Below, piece by piece: positions 46,446-52,839 of a stretch of DNA of 64,000 nt (within the stretch, counting starts at the first letter, position 1; each line of letters begins with the position of its first letter). The DNA is from Actinomadura rudentiformis. Its GTDB lineage: Bacteria > Actinomycetota > Actinomycetes > Streptosporangiales > Streptosporangiaceae. The notes beneath the pieces were generated by a model, which saw nothing but the letters and a program-made list of their open reading frames with translations, did not search any database and was not told the origin of the DNA. The stretch covers positions 116,296 to 180,295 of the forward strand of contig NZ_WBMT01000027.1 in NCBI RefSeq assembly GCF_008923185.1, given 5' to 3'. Both the position numbers and the translations under genes were made by a program.

Positions 46446-48074
46446 ATGTCTTTTTCCATTGTCTGCCAGGACGTCTCGTTCGCCTGGGAGGACGGCACCC
46501 AGGTGCTGGACGGTCTGGACGCCGCGTTCGGCACCGGCCGCACCGGTCTGATGGGCGTCAACGGATCGGGCAAGTCCACCCTGCTGAAGCTGATCGCCGG
46601 TGAGCTGCGCCCGGCGTCGGGCACGATCAGTGTCGCGGGGGAGGTCGGCTACCTGCCGCAGAACCTTCCGCTCGGCACCGCCCGTACCGTCGCCGACCTG
46701 CTCGGGATCAGCGAGGCCCGCGCCGCGCTGCTCGCCATCGAACGCGGTGAGGCCACCGAGGAGAACTTCGCCGCGGTGGGGGACGACTGGGACGTCGAGG
46801 AACGGGCCCGCGCCGAGCTCGACCGGCTCGGCCTGGACCACCTCGGCCTCGACCGGACCGTGGCCACCCTGTCGGGCGGCGAGACGGTCATGGTCGGGCT
46901 GGCCGCGCTGTTCCTGGCGCGGCCGGACGTCCTGCTCCTCGACGAGCCGACCAACAACCTCGACCTGGACGCGCGGCGCCGGCTGTACGACGCGGTCACC
47001 GCCTGGCCGGGGGTGCTGGTCGTCGTCAGCCACGACCGGGCCCTCCTGGACCGGGTCGACGAGATCGCCGACCTGCGCGACGGCGAGATCCGCAACTTCG
47101 GCGGCAACCTGACCGAGTACGAGGAGGCGCTCGCCATCGAGAGGGAAGCGGCCGAGCGCATGGTCCGCGCGGCCGAGACGCATCTGCGCAAGCAGAAGCG
47201 CGAGCTGGAGGAGGCGCACGTCAAGCTGGCGCGGCGCGTTCGCTACGGCAACAAGATGTACGAGCAGAAGCGCGAGCCGAAGATCATCATGCAGGAGCGC
47301 AAACGCCAGGCTCAGGTCGCGGCGGGCAAGCACCGCATCATGCACGAGGAACGGCTCGCCGACGCCAAGGAGAAGCTGACCGAGGCCGAGGAGGCGATAC
47401 GCGACGACGCGGAGATCCGGGTCAAGCTGCCCGCGACCGAGGTACCGGCGGGCCGGACGGTCCTCACGGTCACGGGGCTCACCGCGGCCGAGCCCGAGCC
47501 GGGCACGATGGACGAGCTCATCGTCCGGGGCCCGGAACGGATCGCGCTGGTCGGCCCGAACGGGGCGGGCAAGACGACGTTCCTGCGCGCCCTGGTCGGC
47601 GACTCGGTGCCCGAAGGCATGGCCGTGAAGGTCGGGGTGGACGGCCTGCGGTACCTGCCGCAGCGCCTGGACGTGCTCGACGAGGACGTGAGCGTCGTCG
47701 ACAACGTGCGCACGTTCGCCCCGTCGGCGTCGGTGAACACGATCCGCGGGGGCCTCGCGCGCTTTTTGTTCCGTGGCGCACGGGCCGACCAGCTCGCGGG
47801 CACGCTGTCGGGAGGTGAACGGTTCCGTGCCGTGCTGGCGTCGCTGCTGCTCGCCGAGCCCGCCCCGCAGCTCCTGCTGCTGGACGAGCCGACGAACAAT
47901 CTCGACATGGCGAGCGCGCGCCAGCTCAGCCAGGCCCTGGAGGCCTACCAGGGCGCGCTCATCGTGGTCAGCCACGACCTGCCGTTCCTGCGCGGCATCG
48001 GCATCACCCGCTGGCTCCGCATCGACCGGCGGACCGGCCTCACCGAGATCGACGAAGAGGAGCCAGGGCAATGA
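46446..48074 (+). CDS. ABC-F family ATPase (ribosome-protection/antibiotic-resistance type)
   Basis: A 542-residue protein with two ABC domains and no membrane segments. Walker A motifs are GVNGSGKSTLLKL (about 34) and GPNGAGKTTFLRAL (about 375); signatures are LSGGETVMVGLAALFLARPD and LSGGERFRAVLASLLLAEPA, each followed by LLLDEPTNNLD. The charged linker (about 225-320) is the P-site tRNA interaction motif region. Such proteins bind the ribosomal E site and either protect from antibiotics or act as translation factors. ATG 46446 has GGAGGAA six bases upstream. The structured leader supports inducible resistance. Confidence 0.92.
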   Translation: MSFSIVCQDVSFAWEDGTQVLDGLDAAFGTGRTGLMGVNGSGKSTLLKLIAGELRPASGTISVAGEVGYLPQNLPLGTARTVADLLGISEARAALLAIERGEATEENFAAVGDDWDVEERARAELDRLGLDHLGLDRTVATLSGGETVMVGLAALFLARPDVLLLDEPTNNLDLDARRRLYDAVTAWPGVLVVVSHDRALLDRVDEIADLRDGEIRNFGGNLTEYEEALAIEREAAERMVRAAETHLRKQKRELEEAHVKLARRVRYGNKMYEQKREPKIIMQERKRQAQVAAGKHRIMHEERLADAKEKLTEAEEAIRDDAEIRVKLPATEVPAGRTVLTVTGLTAAEPEPGTMDELIVRGPERIALVGPNGAGKTTFLRALVGDSVPEGMAVKVGVDGLRYLPQRLDVLDEDVSVVDNVRTFAPSASVNTIRGGLARFLFRGARADQLAGTLSGGERFRAVLASLLLAEPAPQLLLLDEPTNNLDMASARQLSQALEAYQGALIVVSHDLPFLRGIGITRWLRIDRRTGLTEIDEEEPGQ

Positions 48075-48142
48075 AAATGCGGTGATGTGAAGTATTCGTC
48101 GCTGCTACGGTCTTTCTCGAATCGAAAGGGGGCGCGACACCA

Positions 48143-48877
48143 GTGGCGACGAAACTGAATCAGATCATCGCGGTGGAGAAGGGCGTGAAGAGCAAGTCCT
48201 TCCAGGACCTCACCGAGGCGCACCACTCGGTGCAGAAGGCGCCGCTGCTGTCGGGCATCTCGCGGACCTACCAGCCCAAGGACGAGGAGGGCGAGCAGCT
48301 GCCGGCCGAGTCGACCCGCGTGCAGGTCAAGGTCGACGACGTGCTGCGCGACATGAGCACCTCGCTCACGCGGCTCTTCGACGTGACCGCCACCAAGGAC
48401 TGGGCGAACTGCGTCGCCCGCGCCGATGTGACGGTCGACGGCACCACGCTGGTACGGGACGCGCCGGTCACCTACCTGCTCTTCCTGGAGAAGCAGCTCA
48501 AGGACCTGCAGACGTTCGTGCGCAAGCTGCCGGTGCTGGACGCCGCGGAGGCCTGGACGCACGACGCGTCCACCGACGTGTGGCGGACCGAGCCGGTCCG
48601 CACGGTCAAGACCAAGAAGGTCCCGCGCAACCACGTCAAGGCTGAGGCGACCGAGAAGCACCCGGCGCAGGTCGAGGTGTACTACGAGGACGTCCCGGTC
48701 GGTTACTGGACCACGGTGAAGTTCTCCGGCGCGCTGCCCGCCAAGCGGGTCAACGAACTGCTGGAGCGGCTCGAGAAGCTGCAGAACGCGGTGAAGTTCG
48801 CGCGTGAGGAGGCCAACGGCACCGAGGTGACCGACCAGCGCGTGGGCGAGGCCGTCTTCTCCTACCTGTTCGGATAA
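48143..48877 (+). CDS. Conserved actinobacterial protein, DUF7873-like
   Basis: A 244-residue soluble protein of unknown function: MATKLNQIIAVEKGVKSKSF, then HHSVQKAPLLSGISRTYQPKDEEGEQLP, RLFDVTATKDWANC and YYEDVPVGYWTTVKFSGALP. I recognise it as a conserved family of actinobacteria and some of their phages, named DUF7873 from memory. It has no catalytic motif I can name. Start GTG 48143; an inverted CTTTC/GAAAG (48112-48128) lies just upstream. Immediately downstream is the permuted-tRNA segment in the same orientation, before any terminator with a T tract, so an RNA-related role is worth testing. Confidence 0.85.
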   Translation: MATKLNQIIAVEKGVKSKSFQDLTEAHHSVQKAPLLSGISRTYQPKDEEGEQLPAESTRVQVKVDDVLRDMSTSLTRLFDVTATKDWANCVARADVTVDGTTLVRDAPVTYLLFLEKQLKDLQTFVRKLPVLDAAEAWTHDASTDVWRTEPVRTVKTKKVPRNHVKAEATEKHPAQVEVYYEDVPVGYWTTVKFSGALPAKRVNELLERLEKLQNAVKFAREEANGTEVTDQRVGEAVFSYLFG

Positions 48878-48886
48878 CTGCATACT

Positions 48887-48919
48887 TCTTCAATAATCAA
48901 GACTCTCTTCAATAATCAA
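48887..48919. repeat. Direct repeat TCTTCAATAATCAA x2
   Basis: An identical 14-bp AT-rich sequence occurs at 48887-48900 and 48906-48919, 19 bp apart, right after the DUF7873 stop and before the permuted tRNA genes. It could be a regulator-binding pair or promoter element for the RNA segment. Confidence 0.85.
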
Positions 48920-48927
48920 ACAAGGAT

Positions 48928-48949
48928 CCCCCCGCCGCCGAGCGGGGGG
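48928..48949 (+). terminator. Perfect 8-bp hairpin after DUF7873 gene
   Basis: CCCCCCGC (48928-48935) pairs with GCGGGGGG (48942-48949) around a 6-nt loop. No T tract follows, so it may end or protect the DUF7873 mRNA, or separate it from the tRNA-like transcript. Confidence 0.6.
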
Positions 48950-48956
48950 TGCGCGA

Positions 48957-49093
48957 GGAGCGCAAGCTGAAGCTGAAGCCGAAGCTGACCAGGACGAGTG
49001 ACAGTGCGGGTTCGAATCCCGCCCCCGCCATTTCACGGTGGGGTGGCCCAATCGGTAGAGGCAGCCGTCCGCTCAACCTCAGATTCTCGCTCC
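48957..49093 (+). tRNA. Circularly permuted tRNA-like gene 1 (3' half before 5' half)
   Basis: Order in DNA is 3' half, then 5' half. 3' half: anticodon-stem strand GGACG 48992-48996, T arm 49006-49022 (GCGGG-TTCGAAT-CCCGC), acceptor strand CCCCGCC 49023-49029, discriminator A 49030. After 6 nt comes the 5' half: acceptor GGTGGGG 49037-49043, T8, D arm 49046-49062 (GCC...GGC with CGGTAGA loop), anticodon-stem strand CGTCC 49066-49070. The acceptor pairs 7/7 (one G-U). Flank 48957-48972 pairs imperfectly with 49077-49093, beginning GGAGCG/CGCTCC. No CCA is encoded. The anticodon depends on how the ends are joined; CTCAA at 49072-49076 could supply CAA. The variable region is long (9 nt) and the anticodon stem register imperfect. 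Confidence 0.68.
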
Positions 49094-49115
49094 AGACTCA
49101 GCATTCACCGCCGAT

Positions 49116-49251
49116 CGCCGGATCGATCGGATGTGGACGAGCCCCCTTGAGATGCTGGTTCGAGTCCAGCTCGCTCCGCTCGTGGGGCGATGGCGTAAAG
49201 GTAACGCACAAGGGCCTTCAGAACTGATCCACATCCGTATATGTGCCGGCG
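49116..49251 (+). tRNA. Circularly permuted tRNA-like gene 2 (3' half before 5' half)
   Basis: 3' half: anticodon-stem strand CCTTG 49145-49149, variable loop AGAT, T arm 49154-49170 (GCTGG-TTCGAGT-CCAGC), acceptor TCGCTCC 49171-49177, discriminator G 49178. After 5 nt comes the 5' half: acceptor GGGGCGA 49184-49190, T8 G9, D arm GCGT-AAAGGTA-ACGC 49193-49207, A26, anticodon-stem strand CAAGG 49209-49213. Every arm pairs: 7/7 acceptor (one G-U), 4/4 D, 5/5 anticodon, 5/5 T, with invariant T8, A14, G18G19, A21 and TTCRANT in place. Outside, CGGATGTGGA 49128-49137 pairs 10/10 with TCCACATCCG 49228-49237, and CGCCGG 49116-49121 with CCGGCG 49246-49251. The anticodon loop would form by joining the two ends; its sequence is not determined. 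Confidence 0.78.
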
Positions 49252-49273
49252 TGCGAATTGGGCGGTAAACCAA

Positions 49274-49313
49274 GGGACCCGGGGGCGGCAAAACCCCGGG
49301 TCCCGCTCCTTTT
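49274..49313 (+). terminator. Strong intrinsic terminator after permuted tRNA segment
   Basis: GGGACCCGGGG (49274-49284) pairs perfectly with CCCCGGGTCCC (49294-49304) around a 9-nt loop, followed by GCTCCTTTTC. It is oriented to end a rightward transcript that contains no protein gene after 48877, which supports the RNA segment being transcribed. It also faces the end of the convergent ABC exporter operon. Confidence 0.85.
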
Positions 49314-49327
49314 CAGGTGAGGACGCG

Positions 49328-50206
49328 TCAGGTGAGGACGCGCTTGGTGAACGTTCGGGTCGCGAACCACGTCAGGGCGATCGTGCCGCCGATGAGCGGG
49401 AGCAGGAACGCCCACGTGGGCATGTGGCCCACGTCGGGGGTCAGCGCGGCGCGCAGGCCCTCGCTCAGGTAGACCAGCGGGTTGAAGAGGCTGGCGATCT
49501 GCAGCCAGCGCACGTTGTCGAGTGCGGACCAGGGGTAGTAGACGCAGCCGAGCATCGTGATCGGCATGAGGACCACCGCGAAGAGCACCTGGGCCTTCTG
49601 CGGGTTGATCACGGTGCCGAGCAGCAGGCCGCCGGACGCCGCCAGCAGCGCGCCGGTGATCATGACGACCAGGAAGATCGGCCAGTTGGCGACGTGGACC
49701 TCCGGTGCCTGGCCGTCGGCGTGGATGAACAGCACGGCCGGGAAGACCAGCAGGCCGCCGATGAGGCCCTGGAGCGCGGCGGCCACGATCTTCTGGATCG
49801 CCAGGAGGGGGATCGGCAGGGGCGCCAGTGCCCGGTCGGTGATCGAGCGTTGCCAGGTCAGCTCCATCATCAGCGGGAAGATGGCCGCCATCATGGCCTG
49901 CATCATGATCGAGGACCCGACCAGGCCGGGCACCAGGATCGTGGCGAACGTCGCGCCGCCCTGGCCGGCCATCCCACCGCCGATCTTGGGCAGCACGTAG
50001 GCGAAGACGAAGACGAACATCAGCGGCTGGGCGAGCACGCGGACGAACGTGGACAGGAAGTTCTTGCGCATCACCCGGACTTCGCGGGCCATCATCGCCA
50101 TGAACGTCCGCGGGATGGTGGGGCGCACGGCGGGCGGCGCGGTCAGGGTCTCCGCCTGCACTGTCTTTCCCTGCGCTGTCTTTCCCTGCGCTGTCTTGGT
50201 GGTCAC
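49328..50206 (-). CDS. ABC-2 type exporter permease (DrrB-like)
   Basis: A 292-residue membrane protein with about six helices: VRVLAQPLMFVFVFAYVLPKIGGG, then PGLVGSSIMMQAMMAAIFPLMMELTWQRSITDRALAPLP, the ABC-2 signature region near residue 115. The N-terminal ~20 residues are a soluble repeat (TAQGK twice). It exports drugs or lipids with the adjacent ATPase. Start GTG 50206 overlaps the ATPase stop. It is the last gene of a marR-ATPase-permease operon, each junction a GTGA overlap. Confidence 0.93.
   Translation of the reverse strand: MTTKTAQGKTAQGKTVQAETLTAPPAVRPTIPRTFMAMMAREVRVMRKNFLSTFVRVLAQPLMFVFVFAYVLPKIGGGMAGQGGATFATILVPGLVGSSIMMQAMMAAIFPLMMELTWQRSITDRALAPLPIPLLAIQKIVAAALQGLIGGLLVFPAVLFIHADGQAPEVHVANWPIFLVVMITGALLAASGGLLLGTVINPQKAQVLFAVVLMPITMLGCVYYPWSALDNVRWLQIASLFNPLVYLSEGLRAALTPDVGHMPTWAFLLPLIGGTIALTWFATRTFTKRVLT
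50161..50197. repeat. 15-bp tandem repeat at the exporter permease N-terminus
   Basis: CTGTCTTTCCCTGCG occurs at 50161-50175 and 50176-50190 plus a 7-base partial copy. It encodes repeated TAQGK at the protein's N-terminus and keeps the frame. Confidence 0.9.
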
Positions 50207-51165
50207 TCGCGGTACTCCCGTCCGGTGAGGGTGAGAAAGACGGTTTCCAGGCTGGGGCGCAGCTGGGACGCGTCGGTCACGCTGACGCCGGCGGAGGTGC
50301 CGAGGGCCACGAGTTCCCCGAGCAGCCCGTCGGCCTCGTGGGCGAAGACCCGTACCTGGTTGCCGGACAGCTCCACCTTGGAGATCCCGTCGCGCTCCCG
50401 CAGGCCGCCGAGGTCGGGGACCGAGCCGTCGTAGGCGACGGTGAGCACGGTCTCGGCGCCGGCGGAGCCCTTCAGCTCCTCGACGGTGCCGCTGGCCAGG
50501 ATCTTGCCGTGGTCGACCACGGCGACCCGGTCGCAGAGCGCCTCGGCCTCTTCCATGTAGTGGGTGGTGAGCACGATCGTCTGCCCGGCCTTCTGGAGTT
50601 CGCGCAGTATCTTCCAGAGGTTGACGCGCGTCTGCGGGTCCAGCCCGGCGGTCGGCTCGTCCAGGAAGAGCACCTCGGGCCGGTGAACGAGGGCGCGGCC
50701 GATCATGAGGCGCTTGGCCTGGCCGCCCGACATCTCGAACGGGTTGCCCTCGCGCCGGTCGGTCAGGTTGAACAGCTCCAGGAGCTCTTCGGCACGGCGG
50801 CGGGCGTCGCGGGCGCTCATGCCGAAGTAGCGGCCGCGGAACTCGAGGTTCTCGAACGCGGTGAGGTCGTTGTCGAGGGTGTTGTTCTGCGACACCATGC
50901 CGATCCGCCGCTTGACCTCGACCGGCTGTTTCTCGACGTCGAACCCGCACACGCGTGCGGAGCCGGAGGTGGGCACCACCAGGGTCGTGAGCATGCCGAT
51001 CGTGGTCGACTTGCCTGCGCCGTTGGGGCCGAGCAGGCCGAAGAACTCGCCCTGGCGTACGTCCAGGTCGATGCCCTGGACCGCGGGCACGTCGCCGCGC
51101 GGGCTCGTATAGGTCTTGTGGAGGTCCACCGCGCCGATGGCGATGTCCGGGGGTGGCTCGGTCAC
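50203..51165 (-). CDS. ABC exporter ATP-binding protein (DrrA-like)
   Basis: A 320-residue ATPase: Walker A GLLGPNGAGKSTT near residue 43, Q-loop region GMVSQNNTLDNDLT, signature FEMSGGQAKRLMIGRALVHRPE near 138 and Walker B VLFLDEPTAGLDP. The C-terminal ~80 residues (TVLTVAYDGSV..., RPSLETVFLTLTGRE) form the DUF4162-type domain of daunorubicin-resistance ATPases. Together with the permease it forms a drug/lipid exporter. GTG 51165 overlaps the MarR stop. Confidence 0.95.
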   Translation of the reverse strand: MTEPPPDIAIGAVDLHKTYTSPRGDVPAVQGIDLDVRQGEFFGLLGPNGAGKSTTIGMLTTLVVPTSGSARVCGFDVEKQPVEVKRRIGMVSQNNTLDNDLTAFENLEFRGRYFGMSARDARRRAEELLELFNLTDRREGNPFEMSGGQAKRLMIGRALVHRPEVLFLDEPTAGLDPQTRVNLWKILRELQKAGQTIVLTTHYMEEAEALCDRVAVVDHGKILASGTVEELKGSAGAETVLTVAYDGSVPDLGGLRERDGISKVELSGNQVRVFAHEADGLLGELVALGTSAGVSVTDASQLRPSLETVFLTLTGREYRE

Positions 51166-51656
51166 GGGTGGTCTCCTTCGTAGGCGTCGGCGGAGTCGAA
51201 CTTCTCGATCAGGCGGAGCAGGAACCTGCGGACGGCCGGCTCGTCTTCTTCGTCGACGACGTCGTACATGCTCCAGATGTCGTCCTTCATGGCCGCGCCG
51301 GTCTCGCTGACCACGGCGAGCCCCGAGGGATTGATGTGCACCCGCAGGGCGCGCCGGTCGCGCTCGTCCCGGCGCCGTTCGACGTGGCCGTTGCGTTCCA
51401 GCGTGTCGACCACGGTGGTGACGGTCGCGGGGGAGATGAGCAGCCGCTTGGCGAGCTCCCCGGGACGCAGGCCGTCCTCGCTGACGAGCGCCCGGAGGAC
51501 GAAGAACCCCGCGGGGCTCGTCCCGTGCTTCTCGATCAGCCGCCACATCACGGGTCCGGCCAGCCGGGACGCCGCGGCGAAGAGGCGGCCGATGGGCCAC
51601 TCCTCCATGGGGCCGAGGCTGTCCAGATCGCCGAATCCCAGCTTCTTCGCGTCCAC
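51162..51656 (-). CDS. MarR-family transcriptional regulator
   Basis: A 164-residue winged-helix repressor: GTSPAGFFVLRALVSEDGLRPGELAKRLLISPATVTTVVDTLERNGHVERRRDERDRRA spans the HTH and wing (about 44-105). It lies first in the exporter operon and probably represses it until a ligand binds. GTG 51656 has no ribosome-binding site; a TTGACA-17-TAAGCA promoter ends only a few bases upstream, so the mRNA is probably leaderless. It diverges from argC. Confidence 0.93.
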   Translation of the reverse strand: MDAKKLGFGDLDSLGPMEEWPIGRLFAAASRLAGPVMWRLIEKHGTSPAGFFVLRALVSEDGLRPGELAKRLLISPATVTTVVDTLERNGHVERRRDERDRRALRVHINPSGLAVVSETGAAMKDDIWSMYDVVDEEDEPAVRRFLLRLIEKFDSADAYEGDHP

Positions 51657-51664
51657 GAGGACTA

Positions 51665-51693
51665 TGCTTAGGGGCCATATATTTAGTTGTCAA
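51665..51693 (-). promoter_or_regulatory. Promoter of the marR-exporter operon
   Basis: On the minus strand, TTGACA (51693-51688) and TAAGCA (51670-51665) are separated by 17 bp of AT-rich DNA. ATTTGACAACTAAAT across the -35 has short inverted arms that could be the MarR site. The predicted start site falls near the GTG, suggesting a leaderless message. Confidence 0.6.
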
Positions 51694-51753
51694 ATCTTTA
51701 GTCCTCGAAGTAATGACCGGAGGGCCTTCGGGATCTCGTATGGTGGGAGTCTC

Positions 51754-51788
51754 GTTGAATACTCATCCACACTCATGCATAATCTTGC
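51754..51788 (+). promoter_or_regulatory. argC promoter with overlapping ARG-box-like operator
   Basis: TTGAAT (51755-51760) and CATAAT (51778-51783) are spaced by 17 bp. The same stretch contains TTGAATACTCAT and CATGCATAATC, two imperfect ARG-box half-site pairs of the type bound by ArgR, about 20 bp apart. argR is the sixth gene of this operon, so feedback repression by arginine is likely. Confidence 0.65.
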
Positions 51789-51810
51789 CTACCCTCCGGA
51801 AGGACTGAGC

Positions 51811-52839
51811 ATGGGAATCAGGGCGGCGGTCGCCGGCGCCAGCGGCTACGCGGGCGGTGAGGTGCTGCGCATCCTCGCCGGCCATCCAGGGTTCGAGATC
51901 GGTACGCTCACGGCCGGCTCCAACGCCGGCACCGAGCTGGGAGCGCACCAGCCCCACCTGCGATTCCTGCGCGGCCGGGTGCTGGCCGAGACCACCCCCG
52001 AGACGCTGGCCGGTCACGACGTGGTCTTCCTGGCGCTGCCGCACGGGCAGTCCGGTCCGATCGCCGAAGGGCTGGGGGAGGAGGTGCTGGTCGTCGACTG
52101 CGGCGCCGACTTCCGGCTGGCCGACCCGGCCGACTGGGAGCACTTCTACGGCTCGCCGCACGCCGGCACCTGGCCGTACGGCCTGCCAGAGCTTCCCTGG
52201 CAGCGGGACGTCCTGCGCGCCACGCGGCGCATCGCGGTGCCGGGCTGCTACCCGACCTCGGTCACGCTCGCGATGTTCCCCGCTCTCGGTGCCGGGCTCG
52301 CCGAGCCGGACGTGGTCGTGGTCGCGGCCTCCGGCACCTCCGGCGCGGGCCGGGCCCTCAAGCCGCACCTGCTGGGCAGCGAGGTCATGGGGTCGGTCGC
52401 GGCGTACGGGGTGGGCGGCGGCCACCGGCACACCCCGGAGATGATCCAGAACCTCAGCGCCGTCGCGGGCGAGCCGGTCACCGTGTCGTTCACCCCGACG
52501 CTGGCGCCGATGAGCCGCGGCATCCTGGCCACCTGCACCGCCAAGGCCAAGCCGGGCGTCACCGCCGCCGCGCTCCGCGAGGCCTACCAGGACGCCTACG
52601 ACGGCGAGCCCTTCGTGGGCCTGCTGCCCGAGGGGCAGTGGCCCGCCACCTCCATGACCCTGGGCGCCAACAGCGCCCTCGTCCAGGTCGCCCTCGACGA
52701 ACGCGCCGGCCGCGTCGTCGTGGTCGCCGCCATCGACAACCTCACCAAGGGCACGGCCGGCGGCGCCGTGCAGAGCGCCAACCTGGCCCTCGGCCTCCCC
52801 GAAGAACTCGGGCTCACCACGATCGGAGTGGCACCTTGA
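51811..52839 (+). CDS. argC: N-acetyl-gamma-glutamyl-phosphate reductase
   Basis: A 342-residue NADPH enzyme of arginine synthesis, step three. AVAGASGYAGGEVLRIL (residues 5-21) binds nucleotide, FLALPHGQSG and VVDCGADFRLADP follow, and VPGCYPTSVTLAMFPAL near residue 145 holds the catalytic Cys. GGHRHTPEM near 207 is the conserved His region. Start ATG 51811 lies behind GGAAGGA. It is the first gene of argCJBDFR, with argJ overlapping its stop. Confidence 0.97.
   Translation: MGIRAAVAGASGYAGGEVLRILAGHPGFEIGTLTAGSNAGTELGAHQPHLRFLRGRVLAETTPETLAGHDVVFLALPHGQSGPIAEGLGEEVLVVDCGADFRLADPADWEHFYGSPHAGTWPYGLPELPWQRDVLRATRRIAVPGCYPTSVTLAMFPALGAGLAEPDVVVVAASGTSGAGRALKPHLLGSEVMGSVAAYGVGGGHRHTPEMIQNLSAVAGEPVTVSFTPTLAPMSRGILATCTAKAKPGVTAAALREAYQDAYDGEPFVGLLPEGQWPATSMTLGANSALVQVALDERAGRVVVVAAIDNLTKGTAGGAVQSANLALGLPEELGLTTIGVAP

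Noticed and set aside
48942..48966. Possible ordinary 5' tRNA half (GCGGGG plus a GCGC-loop-GCGC arm) upstream of T arm 1
   Set aside because: The arm lacks GG in the loop and no anticodon arm follows. The downstream GGTGGGG with a proper D arm gives 7/7 acceptor pairing, while GCGGGG is already used in the 48928-48949 hairpin.
48949..49227. 92-codon forward frame across the permuted tRNA region
   Set aside because: No ribosome-binding site, low-complexity start and exact coincidence with RNA stems; the tRNA-like base pairing explains the sequence far better.
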